A stretch of DNA of 64,000 nt from Clostridium_S neuense (lineage in GTDB: Bacteria; Bacillota; Clostridia; Clostridiales; Clostridiaceae): NCBI RefSeq assembly GCF_045310695.1, contig NZ_JBJIAA010000022.1:1-64000 (forward strand), read 5' to 3'. Both the position numbers and the translations under genes were made by a program. The notes under the pieces are model-generated. The model searched no databases. It was given only the letters and a program-made list of their open reading frames with translations, and was not told the DNA's origin. Shown piece by piece: positions 1-9,404 of the stretch; position 1 is the stretch's first letter; each line of letters begins with the position of its first letter.

Positions 1-40
1 AGCTTCTAACCTTGCTAATGTCAATTTGAATTCTAGACAA
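1..40 (-). CDS. 5' end of an ORF cut by the window edge
   Basis: Only 13 codons are visible. A TTG at 38-40 on the minus strand sits about 8 nt after a GGGAGG ribosome site and reads MSRIQIDISKVRS before leaving the window. The opening vaguely recalls small WXG100-like proteins of type VII secretion, but 13 residues cannot establish this. No ATG competes nearby. Confidence 0.35.
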   Translation of the reverse strand, partial: MSRIQIDISKVRS

Positions 41-309
41 ATTTACGTCCTCCCTAATTATACTATTCTTTTATATAAAAATTAAGGTACGTGATATTTA
101 AATCATTTACTTATTAACTAAATTTCCAATTTATATACTTTATTACTATAATTATATTATTTTTCAGATTCTTTTTCAACAATTCTTAAGTGTAATTCAA
201 CTTATTATTTAACTTTTGCTTTGATTTTAATCATCTTTATAAGTTTCATCATCTGCTTAATATTATAAGTATAAGCTTAATTATTCTATATCTTAATCAT
301 AAGCAAAAT
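41..309. other. Intergenic AT-rich stretch
   Basis: No convincing reading frame or dyad is seen here. It lies between the RBS of the edge ORF and the terminator of the signalling-peptide gene, and probably carries the edge ORF's promoter. Confidence 0.4.
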
Positions 310-345
310 AAAAACTCCTATCCCTTTTATAAGATAAGAGTTTTT
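310..345 (-). terminator. Intrinsic terminator after the peptide gene
   Basis: AAAAACTC-TATC pairs with GATA-GAGTTTTT around a 10-nt loop. The stem is flanked by A and T tracts on both sides, so it can work in both directions. It ends the minus-strand regulator/peptide unit. Confidence 0.75.
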
Positions 346-405
346 AATGATTGTACCATATACCTTAAATCCTAATTAATATTCACTCTATAATGTAAAT
401 ACAAG

Positions 406-546
406 CTATTGATAAAGTGCTTGAAAAGGATAGTCAATATTGCATAAATTTCCTTTCATATTGGAATGCATAAACAAAAATCCCGAATATAGAAATATAC
501 CAAGAAATAATATTACTATTGCTTTTTTATAATGCTTTTTTAACAT
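406..546 (-). CDS. Short exported/membrane peptide, candidate RRNPP signal precursor
   Basis: A 46-codon frame starts with ATG at 544-546, 19 bp after the stop of the HTH-TPR regulator and in the same direction. A strong AAGGGGGAAG ribosome site precedes it. It has a basic N-terminus (MLKKHYKKA), a hydrophobic core (IVILFLGIFLYSGFLFM) and a short polar C-terminus ending DYPFQALYQ, then TAG. This layout (regulator, then tiny ORF with signal-like N-terminus and short tail) is how RRNPP quorum-sensing pairs are arranged in Firmicutes. The frame, RBS and spacing are seen directly. That the tail is exported, processed and sensed by the neighbour is inference. It could instead be a small membrane protein of other function. 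Confidence 0.7.
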   Translation of the reverse strand: MLKKHYKKAIVILFLGIFLYSGFLFMHSNMKGNLCNIDYPFQALYQ

Positions 547-565
547 AATACAACTTCCCCCTTAT

Positions 566-1861
566 TTAAAAATTCAAAGCAAATTTAGCAACCTGATTTG
601 CTATAGCTTTGTTATTTTCAGTATAAAAAACTATAAGCTTATACATAATGTCATTGTTAACTTTACACTGTACATTAGCTAGCCTAAATGCTGTTTCCTT
701 TATATTATCCATTTTATCACCATTTTTTGTAATTGTATACAATTCTATTAAATGACTTAATATATTATTTGCCAAAACATAATTTTTTTGTTTCTCAGAA
801 AAATCTAATGCCTTTAAATAATACTCTTCTGTCAAATCAAATTTATCTAGCCTTGCGTATATCTTACCTATCTCAAAGTAAATATTTGCTACACATAGAC
901 CACTATTATTCAAATTAGGCAGCTCTTTAATTACAGCATTAAAACTTTCAATTGATTTATCCTTCATTCCTGAATACCAGTAACTATTAACAATATTTAT
1001 TAAATTAATCAAACATTTATCCTTTTCATTTTTATCAATTAATCTCCAAATCTCATTAAAAACACCAATAGCTTCTTCATAACGCTTCATCTCATAAAAA
1101 CAATTTCCTTTATTATTTAAAATCTTAATGTACATTGCATCATTTTTATCAACTAATTTTTCTGATATATCAATATTTTTCATTGCCAATTCTAAATTAT
1201 TAATAAGCTTATACGCCAAAGCATTATTGTATCTAAGAATAACCTTATCTTTTAATGGCATATCTTGAAAACAACTTAATGCAAATTCACAACATTCAAT
1301 AGTTTTTTCATAGTTCCCCATACGTCCATAAACTATGGATAACTTTCTTGAAAGTATTAGCCGCTCTTTATCCAAAAACATTCTACTAAGTAATGCTGAT
1401 GCTTTTTCATAATATACAACACTTTTATATATCTCATTATTATTACAAAAATAATCTCCTGCCAACTCATATATCTTTAATTTTTTATCTTTAATATCCC
1501 AATCAATTAAAAAAACTTCTGCTTTTTTCAGTGTTTCTATAAAGCTTCCATCCTTAGATATTACTAATGTATTCAGTTCTTCTATGTAATCATCAAGAAC
1601 CTTATTCGCCTGTAAAACTTGATTTTCCATTAGATACTCAACTGTTTCAGTAACTTTAAAATCCTTTTGCTTTGCTAATTCAGTTAAGTTTTTTATAATT
1701 ACTTCTGCTGTTTTTTTAGTTATACTTGCTTTATTAGTTTCAATTTCACTTATTAAATTTCTGGTTATATCTTTTCCCGAAATCTCATCTTGTTTTAAAT
1801 TATACTTTTTCCTAATTGCTTTTAACTTATCACCGTCCGATATTACTATACATTTTTCCAT
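566..1861 (-). CDS. HTH-TPR transcriptional regulator, RRNPP-like
   Basis: A 431-residue cytoplasmic regulator. Residues ~8-60 form an XRE-type helix-turn-helix (KLKAIRKKYNLKQDEIS...ISEIETNK). From ~120 to the end the protein is all-helical with tetratricopeptide-type repeats (e.g. YYEKASALL, CFYEMKRYEEAIGVF, YYLKALDFSEK). This is the build of Rap/NprR/PlcR/PrgX-type peptide receptors and of the many clostridial Qsr-like regulators. The ATG is preceded by AGGAGCG. The downstream 46-codon peptide gene supports a peptide-sensing role. DNA target and ligand are unknown. Pure HTH-TPR regulators without a peptide partner also exist, so the receptor role is an inference. Confidence 0.8.
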   Translation of the reverse strand: MEKCIVISDGDKLKAIRKKYNLKQDEISGKDITRNLISEIETNKASITKKTAEVIIKNLTELAKQKDFKVTETVEYLMENQVLQANKVLDDYIEELNTLVISKDGSFIETLKKAEVFLIDWDIKDKKLKIYELAGDYFCNNNEIYKSVVYYEKASALLSRMFLDKERLILSRKLSIVYGRMGNYEKTIECCEFALSCFQDMPLKDKVILRYNNALAYKLINNLELAMKNIDISEKLVDKNDAMYIKILNNKGNCFYEMKRYEEAIGVFNEIWRLIDKNEKDKCLINLINIVNSYWYSGMKDKSIESFNAVIKELPNLNNSGLCVANIYFEIGKIYARLDKFDLTEEYYLKALDFSEKQKNYVLANNILSHLIELYTITKNGDKMDNIKETAFRLANVQCKVNNDIMYKLIVFYTENNKAIANQVAKFALNF

Positions 1862-2136
1862 TCAAAGCGCTCCTAACTTATACATGTTTTATCATTATTA
1901 TCAATTATATCAAATTTATACCTTTATGTAAATATATTCACTTACAATCCAAGCTTAATATACCTATTTATCAAAGATATTATCAATAAATTTACCAATT
2001 TTTAAAATTGATTCAATAACATCATATATACTCGTTTCACTGGTATCTCCTCTCTAATATGCTTCTTTACAATCTCCCACTCTTAAATTTTTTATACATT
2101 TTATCCCCTAATTTATTAATGAATTAAATATATTAT

Positions 2137-2411
2137 CTATTCCTTTTCAACAATATCTCTTTTATCATCATTAGGATTTACATTTAAGCTCTGACTTGAT
2201 TGCCTTACAGCAGTTACACACCAATTAGCAAAGTATTCACAATTATTGAATATAAGATTATACCCTCCAAAATCTGAACCTAATTTACTTTCAGCTTTTT
2301 TAATTATTTCCTCTGGTGTATATTTAACTTTTGGGTAACTATCAACATATACTTTTCATTAAATTTATTTTTGGCATTAAAAAAAAGGTCACCTCCATCA
2401 TCTGGTGATCC
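2137..2411 (-). pseudogene. Decayed LRAT-like (NlpC/P60 superfamily) gene fragment
   Basis: A minus-strand frame from 2355 to the TAG at 2137 encodes PKVKYTPEEIIKKAESKLG, then NLIFNNCEYFANWCVTA. This carries the NCE-F-WC catalytic-cysteine signature of LRAT-family acyltransferase-like proteins. There is no start codon. The preceding ~55 bases (2355-2411) continue the same protein in another frame (DDGGDLFFNAKNKFNEK), so at least one frameshift and loss of the 5' half are evident. A further short frame at ~1964-2055 (TSIYDVIESILKIGKFIDNIFDK) could be a detached tail of the same gene. The remaining bases of the 1862-2852 gap show nothing else convincing. Confidence 0.6.
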
Positions 2412-2852
2412 TCAATATTTTATTATTTATGATACATTTCATTCTAAACTGATTATTTCTTCCCTACTTATCACTAAATAATAGCTTTTATTTTTATTAT
2501 AGAATTATGCTAAATCCTATGGTATAATTTTTCACTATAATTTATAGTTGAATGTGGACTACTGTTATCACTCATTCCTGCTATTATATATCCTAACTTT
2601 AATCTTAATGTCAGGTTTACAATTTTCTAATACCTCTATATATCCAACTTTTTCGTCATCAACATGGTGTATCTGTAATCAAAATCATCCTATTTTAAGC
2701 AAAAACCAGTATTGTTCGAAATATATACATTATCTTGAAATTAGTGTTATACTTACAGCATATATTAACCATAATTTATTTTACAATTATAAGATTTTAC
2801 ATACTAATAAACTTGATTGTTAATTTATATAGCGAGGAATGGAGGATTTTAC

Positions 2853-3362
2853 ATGGAGTTTTGGGATGTGCTTAATAAGTTTGGGAATCCAACAGGCAAA
2901 ATAGTTAAGAAAGGTGATAAATTAGAAGAAAACGAATTCCATTTGAGTGTACATGTATGGATTATAAACAGCCATAATAAGATTTTAATACAGCAGCGTC
3001 AGAGCAACCGTACATTTGCACCAGATATGTGGGCTGTGCACGGTGGTAAAGTAATATCGGGAGAAACAAGTATGCAGGCTTCTATTAGAGAACTAAAAGA
3101 GGAAATAGGTATTTGCATTAATCCTGACAACCTAAAAGGCCCTACAAGATATAAACGTAAGAGCAGTAACGAGTTTTGTGATATTTATGTTTTAAAACAA
3201 GATGTTGATTTGAAGGATATAAAATTGCAGAAGGAAGAAGTAAAGGATATAAAGTGGGTTACTAAAACAGAATTGCAGCAAATGATTAAAGAAAAAAGTT
3301 TTTATAGATACAGTGATGAATACTTTAAATGCTTATCCAAGTATCTTAATCTGTTATTATAA
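2853..3362 (+). CDS. Nudix hydrolase (IDI/YfcD-like)
   Basis: A 169-residue protein with a complete Nudix box at ~70-92 (GGKVISGETSMQASIRELKE, then EIGI: GX5EX7REUXEEXGU). The N-terminus (EFWDVLNKFGNPTGKIV) and the segment HVWIINSHNKILIQQR match the isopentenyl-diphosphate-isomerase-like Nudix group, which hydrolyses nucleoside-diphosphate derivatives using Mg2+. The start chosen is the ATG after GGAATGGAGG, not the longer upstream frame, because of that ribosome site. It is monocistronic and its substrate cannot be told from sequence. Confidence 0.85.
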   Translation: MEFWDVLNKFGNPTGKIVKKGDKLEENEFHLSVHVWIINSHNKILIQQRQSNRTFAPDMWAVHGGKVISGETSMQASIRELKEEIGICINPDNLKGPTRYKRKSSNEFCDIYVLKQDVDLKDIKLQKEEVKDIKWVTKTELQQMIKEKSFYRYSDEYFKCLSKYLNLLL

Positions 3363-3469
3363 TTTTTTGCAAGTGGCAAATTAAGAGAAGTCACAGGGCT
3401 TCCCTTAAAAAATGTCATCCTCTAAAATCAGTAATTGAAAACTTTCCTTCATTTTTTCACTATATAATT

Positions 3470-6400
3470 TTATTCTGTTATTGTAAAATTATATTTCAAA
3501 GCATTTACTAACGCTTTTCCATCTTTAGAAGTAACTTTTTTACTAATATATAAAGAATATGTCTCTCCTGCAGTGTATTTATTTACCGGGGCAATTTTTA
3601 GCAAATTACTTGAGTCATAACTTATATTTATGTCAACTTTATTTCCTTTTGAATCAAGGACATATACATTTTCAGATGTTATTGTTGCTTTATCTGCTTC
3701 TTTTGAAAATTTAATACTCCATACTTTATCCGGTGCCACCTTATATGGGATGTATGTAGTCTTTCCATCAAAATAATCTTCTGGAAGTTCTACAGTAGTA
3801 AAGTTACTGAACTTGTCCACCCATATTGAGATTCCTATTGGATTTCCTTTTTCATCATAAACTATAGTTCCCTTATCAACTACATTTTCTCCATCACTGT
3901 GCTCTATTACTACAGCTAAAGATGAAAGGAATTTGTCCAGCTTATCCTTTGAAGGCAGCTCTCCTGCTTTAAATGGAATTGTTATTTTTGTTAAACCTGA
4001 ATAATTAGCTTTAATTTCAATAGGTGCACTTATTATTGTAGAGCCTGCTGCCAATTTAAGAACCGTCTGATTGTTTTGTGAAACCTGGCTGCTATCTTCT
4101 ACTTCATTAATTTGAATTTGTGCATCTTGACCTTCAAGAGCTGCTAATGTTTCCTTTGGCAATTCTACCTTTGCCTTTTCTGTATCGGCCTCTAAAGAAA
4201 TATTATTATCACCAAGCAGCTTCGTTGACTCCTTTGGAATATTTATTTCAATTTTATCTGCATTATTTCCTGGTATATCTGTAATATCAATTGCTGCTGC
4301 ATTTGTGTTGGTTTCTAAAGCCTTTTGTACTGTTACACTCGCATTATCTTCACTGAATTCTAAAGTATCCTTATTCTTTCCATCTACATCTGTGCTTCTT
4401 GTAACGTTAACTTGTACTGCTGTATTTTGCAATCCCCCATTTCCAAGCACAACAGGTACCTGTCTTGTTTCTCCTGGTGGTGGTACCGGAGCTGGAGTTG
4501 GTGTTGGTGTCCATGGAGCTATAAAATAAAAAACCTGCTGACATGGCTTTTGTACCCCATCTCCACCAATCATTAGAGTGTAATTACCAATTTGCACATC
4601 ATCGGTGGTAAAATCAAAAGTAAAACTGCCATTACTTAAACTACTAGTTTCATCTAAATTTACTAAATTGCCATATGGATCTAAGCATTTTAGTATAACA
4701 TTTTTACCAATACCTGTGTTAATGTTTCCTGATACAGTAACCTCATTGTTATTAGCTGCTGTACTTACTCTTACATTAACTATATTTGCATCATTAAGAT
4801 TAGTTGGCACTTTGGTATCTACGCTAAAATTTACAGTATATGAATTTGTAGTTTTTCCATCTAAGGCTGTTACTTTAATTACAGCTGTACCATTAACAGA
4901 AGGTGCCTCTGTAATTTCTACCTTTGCTCCTACTACTGAAGCTATTGCAGCTATAGTTGGTACTAGAGTCGTTCCATATGGAAGTTTAATATTGTATACA
5001 TTAGTACTGCTATCAAAGTCACTTAATATATTACCGTTCACTTCTATTCCTGTTAAAGTTGCATTACTTAAAAGCTGCCCTCCATCAATATTGAAATCTA
5101 CACTGGAATCCACTTTAAAAGCACCATCCTTAAATAAAACTAAGGAATAGGCTTCTCCGGCCTTCAAATTACACTGCAGAGTATCTAAAGCAAAACTTCC
5201 GCTTCCATTTACAATGTTAAGATCTGCCAAACTTTCATACCATATAGGAGCTTCATCCTGTCCTGGAACTTTTCCTTTATGATAAATTCCTACCCAGGCA
5301 TTTTTATTTAAGCTTGCATTTGCTACATTAACTGTAACCTTGTCTCCTAAATTATAATCAGCTGAGTTTAATTTAATAGAGGGAAGCATTGTATCAAAAT
5401 TTGTGCTAGCTACAACATTTGAGTTTCCTCCATCTTTAAAAAGCACTAATTTATAGCTAGAATTCACCTGCAAATTACTTATTTTACTTAAATCAAGAGA
5501 AAAACTGCCAGACCCATCTGCATTTAATAAAGTTCCATTAGTCAAGCTGCTCAAGGTATCCTTCCACAGTGGAGCTTTAGTTCCATCTGCTGCATCACTT
5601 TGGTTAAATACCCCAACCCAGGCATTTGAATCTACACTTGCAAATTTAATTTGTGCATTTACAGCTTCTTGTAAGCCCACTCCCGTTGATTTAGAAAGGG
5701 TAATACTTGGCCCTATTTTATCTACAACCTGAAAAGATACACTGGCATGACTTACATAATCATTCTTATCATCATCAAATAAAACTAACTTATAAGTTTT
5801 TCCAGGTTGAATTTTTTTATCTGCATTTGAGTTTAAATTTATAGTAGCTTTACCATTACCATTTTGTATATTTAAATACCTTGCCCCAGAGCTTGCATCT
5901 CTTAAATACCAATAGTACATAGAACCTACAGTGCCCGGCACTTGATTCTCTTCATAAAGTCCAACCCAGGCATCAGGCTCAGTACTTCCATTTTCAATAG
6001 TTATATCCTCCGTTGGATCCCCAGCTTCAACTACACTTTTTGAGACCTTTATAGTTGGAGAAGAAATTACGTTAACGCTTGCCGAGCCTTCAATGGTGTA
6101 AGTACCATTTATAACCTCATACACAATTATATTATAGCTTCCTTGTGCCAAATCAATTCCGCTGGACTTGAAGGTACTTAAATCTATTGAATACGTTCCG
6201 CTGCCTGAAGGAACTATATCACTTAATTTTATTTTTGGAAGCTTTGAGTTACCTTCAGAAGGCTTATCACTGCTTGAATAAAGACCTAAATACGCATCTG
6301 ACTTTCCATTTTGAAAAGTAATATTAAGTTTGTCATTCATTGTAACTTTACTCTCTGATAATGTAATTGCTGTAGTCTTTGATAAATCTAAATCAGTATC

Positions 6401-7327
6401 AAAGTTTTCTTCAGCTTCAACAGTCGCCGCATCTTTAAACAACACTATTTTATATTTAGAATTTGCTTTTAAATTGCTTACTTTGCTGAGATCCAAGTTG
6501 AAATTACCATCACCATTTGAATTAAGTCCTGTACCACTTAAATCACTCAAGTTTTCCTTCCAAATCGGAACGATACTAGCATCCACTGCATCTGACTGAT
6601 TATATATGCCTACCCAGGAGCTGCTATTAACCTCCAAACAAGAGGCTTCCATAGTAATTGTTTCTCCTGTATTAATATTGGTAGTCTTTGAAAGGTTGAT
6701 TTTAGGCGTTACCTTATCAACTACTTCAAAGGTTACAGAAGCCTCACTTACATAATCATTTTTGTCATCTTTAAATAATACTAGCTTATAGGTTTTTCCC
6801 GCTTGAACCTTTTTACTTGGATTTGAATTTAAATCTATATTAGCTGTTCCATTTCCATTTTGAATGTCTAAATATTTTTCCTCATTAGTAGAATCTTGTA
6901 AGTACCAATACCACATAGATCCAACTTCACCCGGTGTTTGATCCTCTTCATAAAGTCCAACCCAAGCATCTTTATGAGTACTTCCATTTGTAATAGTTAT
7001 TGTCTCTGAGGCATCATTAGCTGTAACCTGGCTTTTAGATACTGCTATAGATGGTGTACCTGCTAATTTAATTGAAGAAGCAGCTGCATTGCCTTCATTA
7101 TGGTTTGCTAAAATATTCGACTTATCACTTTTAGTATAATTATTAGTGTGAACCTTAGGTGCATAATTAGCTTGTACTTTAGTTACGGAATTAGACGGAA
7201 CTTTAGCCTGTACTTTAGTTACGGAATTAGACGGAACTTTAGCCTGTACTTTAGGTACGCATATTGAAAGACTCATGAGCACTACTAATGCAGCTGCTGC
7301 AGCTTTATAAAACAATTTATTCTGCAT
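3470..7327 (-). CDS. Large secreted repeat protein with Ig-like and SbsA-like domains
   Basis: A 1285-residue exported protein, last gene of a four-gene operon of secreted proteins. A Sec signal peptide (basic start, AAAAALVVLMSLSICV, cut near VQA) is followed by two tandem copies of the 12-residue unit KVPSNSVTKVQA. Six beta-sandwich repeats of ~100 residues follow (residues ~85-760), each with an AWVGLY-like core and an ending like YKLVLFKD. Then come a cadherin-like beta-sandwich (LTGIEVNGNILSDFD), another beta domain, a PTPTPAPVPPP linker, a beta-rich part, and a C-terminal SbsA-like Ig domain (~1190-1285; VWSIKFSKEADK). No LPXTG motif or SLH domain is seen, so attachment is unknown. A role in adhesion or matrix is inference. 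RBS AAGGAGGAA. Confidence 0.8.
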   Translation of the reverse strand: MQNKLFYKAAAAALVVLMSLSICVPKVQAKVPSNSVTKVQAKVPSNSVTKVQANYAPKVHTNNYTKSDKSNILANHNEGNAAASSIKLAGTPSIAVSKSQVTANDASETITITNGSTHKDAWVGLYEEDQTPGEVGSMWYWYLQDSTNEEKYLDIQNGNGTANIDLNSNPSKKVQAGKTYKLVLFKDDKNDYVSEASVTFEVVDKVTPKINLSKTTNINTGETITMEASCLEVNSSSWVGIYNQSDAVDASIVPIWKENLSDLSGTGLNSNGDGNFNLDLSKVSNLKANSKYKIVLFKDAATVEAEENFDTDLDLSKTTAITLSESKVTMNDKLNITFQNGKSDAYLGLYSSSDKPSEGNSKLPKIKLSDIVPSGSGTYSIDLSTFKSSGIDLAQGSYNIIVYEVINGTYTIEGSASVNVISSPTIKVSKSVVEAGDPTEDITIENGSTEPDAWVGLYEENQVPGTVGSMYYWYLRDASSGARYLNIQNGNGKATINLNSNADKKIQPGKTYKLVLFDDDKNDYVSHASVSFQVVDKIGPSITLSKSTGVGLQEAVNAQIKFASVDSNAWVGVFNQSDAADGTKAPLWKDTLSSLTNGTLLNADGSGSFSLDLSKISNLQVNSSYKLVLFKDGGNSNVVASTNFDTMLPSIKLNSADYNLGDKVTVNVANASLNKNAWVGIYHKGKVPGQDEAPIWYESLADLNIVNGSGSFALDTLQCNLKAGEAYSLVLFKDGAFKVDSSVDFNIDGGQLLSNATLTGIEVNGNILSDFDSSTNVYNIKLPYGTTLVPTIAAIASVVGAKVEITEAPSVNGTAVIKVTALDGKTTNSYTVNFSVDTKVPTNLNDANIVNVRVSTAANNNEVTVSGNINTGIGKNVILKCLDPYGNLVNLDETSSLSNGSFTFDFTTDDVQIGNYTLMIGGDGVQKPCQQVFYFIAPWTPTPTPAPVPPPGETRQVPVVLGNGGLQNTAVQVNVTRSTDVDGKNKDTLEFSEDNASVTVQKALETNTNAAAIDITDIPGNNADKIEINIPKESTKLLGDNNISLEADTEKAKVELPKETLAALEGQDAQIQINEVEDSSQVSQNNQTVLKLAAGSTIISAPIEIKANYSGLTKITIPFKAGELPSKDKLDKFLSSLAVVIEHSDGENVVDKGTIVYDEKGNPIGISIWVDKFSNFTTVELPEDYFDGKTTYIPYKVAPDKVWSIKFSKEADKATITSENVYVLDSKGNKVDINISYDSSNLLKIAPVNKYTAGETYSLYISKKVTSKDGKALVNALKYNFTITE
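7173..7244 (-). repeat. Two perfect 36-bp tandem copies in the surface protein gene
   Basis: Positions 7173-7208 and 7209-7244 are identical and in frame, and a third partial copy starts at 7245. Each encodes KVPSNSVTKVQA just after the signal peptide. Perfect identity suggests a recent slippage duplication. Confidence 0.9.
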
Positions 7328-7357
7328 AAATATATTCCTCCTTCATATATTTTTCAT

Positions 7358-8326
7358 TTAATTTTTTATATGAACTATTTTTTCTATTGTTATAGCATCA
7401 GAGGGCTCTAGCTGCTTCATATTGTCCAAATTGTCTATCATAAAATATTTTAAATAATAATTGCCGGTCTCAGGAATTTTAATCTTTCCGCTAAACTTGC
7501 AGCTGTCTCCTGCCCCTACTGTTTTAGACAAATAAGTGTATTTTACAATGCTGTTATTATCGGCATTAAATAAGGCTATACAAATAGGTACCTCCTCTGC
7601 AGACCTTGCATTGTTTTGAGCATGAACAGTAATATCTGCAATCTTACCAAGTTCCAGATTTGAACTGCTAACAAGAGTTAATTTTATGCCTGAAGAACTG
7701 GGAGCAACATCTTTAAAGTTAATTAAATCGCTGACAGGTAAATCATTCACTACAAGCTCTCCTGCAAGTTTTGATAAATCTACAGATAAGGTTGCCGTGA
7801 AGCCATCTACCTTTACAGCATTTACGGGAATAATCTTATCCTCATCCAAGCCGTAAAACCTTACAACATAGTCTTCTTTGTCTTGAGAAGGCACATCATC
7901 AAAGGTAAGCTTTATGGTGTTAACATCTACAACCTTAAGGTCTAATAAATTTGCTTTGCTTTCCTCAGCCGGAACTATTGCCTTAAAGGTTTTTGTATCT
8001 TCATAGGAATCACATTTTAAAGTAGCTGTTAAGGTAACAAGCTCATTTATATTTTGCCTATTAACATATCCGCTGCTGCTTGAAATAACATTTTCCTTGT
8101 CTGATTTCCATGACACATAAACATTTTTTCCATCAACAGTCAGCATACTTGGAAGATTTAAATTTTCCTCTAAATTATCAAGATTTTTAAACTCAATTTG
8201 ATCTTTAGCCTTTTCTAAAATATCTATTGATGAATTTGCGTCTGCTGCATAAACTCTTCTAGAACAAAATCCCACAAGCATAAATGCAAAAACTAAAAAT
8301 GCAAAAGTGAAGCCTTTCTTATTCAT
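7358..8326 (-). CDS. Secreted Ig-like domain protein
   Basis: A 322-residue exported protein, third gene of the secreted-protein operon, 30 bp before the large repeat protein. Its signal peptide is MNKKGFTFAFLVFAFMLVGF with cleavage near VYAAD. Residues ~35-125 match atrophied bacterial Ig domains (LNLPSMLTVDGKNVYVSWKS...VTLTATLKCD). The C-terminal ~100 residues (SGKIKIPETGNYYLKYFMID) resemble the C-terminal part of the CBM9 protein two genes upstream, so the two share a module. The ATG at 8324-8326 is preferred over an in-frame GTG six bases upstream because GGAGGGG is properly spaced only for the ATG. Binding partner unknown. Confidence 0.7.
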   Translation of the reverse strand: MNKKGFTFAFLVFAFMLVGFCSRRVYAADANSSIDILEKAKDQIEFKNLDNLEENLNLPSMLTVDGKNVYVSWKSDKENVISSSSGYVNRQNINELVTLTATLKCDSYEDTKTFKAIVPAEESKANLLDLKVVDVNTIKLTFDDVPSQDKEDYVVRFYGLDEDKIIPVNAVKVDGFTATLSVDLSKLAGELVVNDLPVSDLINFKDVAPSSSGIKLTLVSSSNLELGKIADITVHAQNNARSAEEVPICIALFNADNNSIVKYTYLSKTVGAGDSCKFSGKIKIPETGNYYLKYFMIDNLDNMKQLEPSDAITIEKIVHIKN

Positions 8327-8341
8327 ATACACCCCTCCATA

Positions 8342-9382
8342 TTACTGATTTAAATACTGATTGTCATAGTTAACAACAAAATTAGCGCCATCTATCCAGG
8401 TACTGTTGGAAAACTCTCTTCCTTTTATAACAACCTTGTCATTGTATACTTGTACAAATAATCCTTGACTTAACCCAATCACATCCTTTTCCTTATCTGG
8501 TGTATAAGGTGCTCCGCTATTACCATAATTTACTGGTCTATGCACAGAGCTGCTGTCCACCATTGCAAATCCCTTATCTACACCTGGCAGATGTGGAAGA
8601 AAGTTCTTTTTATTTGGATCTTTGTCATTAAGATAATAGTGAGTGTGACCTGAGAAAAGTATTATTTCTGGATAATTAGCTAAAATTGCTTTAACCTCAG
8701 CATCCTGCTGAATAGCCTGCGTGCAATCATCATAGGTTGTAAAAAAGGAATGATCTAAAGGCTGATGTATAAACACAAAGATAGGCTTACCCTTTCTATA
8801 ATTTTTTGTAAGGGCATTCTTAAACCAATTAAGCTGTGCATCAGATAAGTATGCTTGGCAGTCATCTCTCATATCTTTCGTATAAGTTTTTTCAGAGCCA
8901 AGACTTATGAAATGATATCCGTTTACCCAGGTATCGTGATAGGGATGTACTTGACCTTCAAAATTTAAGCTTAAGGCCAAAAATTGATTTGAATCATCTT
9001 CTGTATTTTCACCTTTACTATAATCATAAAACTCATGATTCCCTATATTTTTTATCACGGTTTTAGGAATAATCCCTGCATCATTCTTTAGCACCATATT
9101 AATATTATTGTATTCACTTTGCTTTCCTTCATCTGCTATATCTCCATTTAACACAAGAGCACTATAATTAGGATCTATATTGTTGTGAATATCCTTTAAA
9201 GCTTTATCAAATTTTACGTCATCATTATGAACATCGCTCATTACAGCAAAAGACATTCTTAATCTTGAATCTGAAGTGTTATCCGCTGCATGTACACTAA
9301 GTCCAGTATTTAATACAACACCACAAATACCAGCCATGCAGATTAAAGCTTGTACTTTCTTTTTTAATTTGCAGCCTTTCAT
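8342..9382 (-). CDS. Secreted calcineurin-like metallophosphoesterase
   Basis: A 346-residue exported phosphoesterase. A signal peptide (KKKVQALICMAGICGVVLN, cut after VHA) precedes the catalytic domain. The binuclear-metal motifs appear in order: SDVHND, NGDIAD, GNHEFYD, IHQPLDH and SGHTHYY. The family hydrolyses phosphomono- or diesters using Mn/Fe/Zn; the substrate here is unknown. It lies 15-22 bp from its operon neighbours, so it probably acts outside the cell with the Ig/CBM proteins. The ATG at 9380-9382 follows GGAGG by 8 nt. The frame's earlier ATG contains that ribosome site and was rejected. Confidence 0.85.
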   Translation of the reverse strand: MKGCKLKKKVQALICMAGICGVVLNTGLSVHAADNTSDSRLRMSFAVMSDVHNDDVKFDKALKDIHNNIDPNYSALVLNGDIADEGKQSEYNNINMVLKNDAGIIPKTVIKNIGNHEFYDYSKGENTEDDSNQFLALSLNFEGQVHPYHDTWVNGYHFISLGSEKTYTKDMRDDCQAYLSDAQLNWFKNALTKNYRKGKPIFVFIHQPLDHSFFTTYDDCTQAIQQDAEVKAILANYPEIILFSGHTHYYLNDKDPNKKNFLPHLPGVDKGFAMVDSSSVHRPVNYGNSGAPYTPDKEKDVIGLSQGLFVQVYNDKVVIKGREFSNSTWIDGANFVVNYDNQYLNQ

Positions 9383-9404
9383 ATTTTTTACCTCCATCCT
9401 TTAC

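Noticed and set aside
2548..2823. 91-residue plus-strand ORF before the Nudix gene
   Set aside because: No RBS, Tyr/Ser/Leu-rich AT-driven composition and no family; it runs into the Nudix leader.
3363..3469. Hairpin TTAAG-GAAG/CTTC-CTTAA after the Nudix gene
   Set aside because: Weak two-part stem with no T tract on either strand; not called as a terminator.
4605..5150. 181-residue plus-strand ORF
   Set aside because: Shadow of the large secreted repeat protein on the minus strand.
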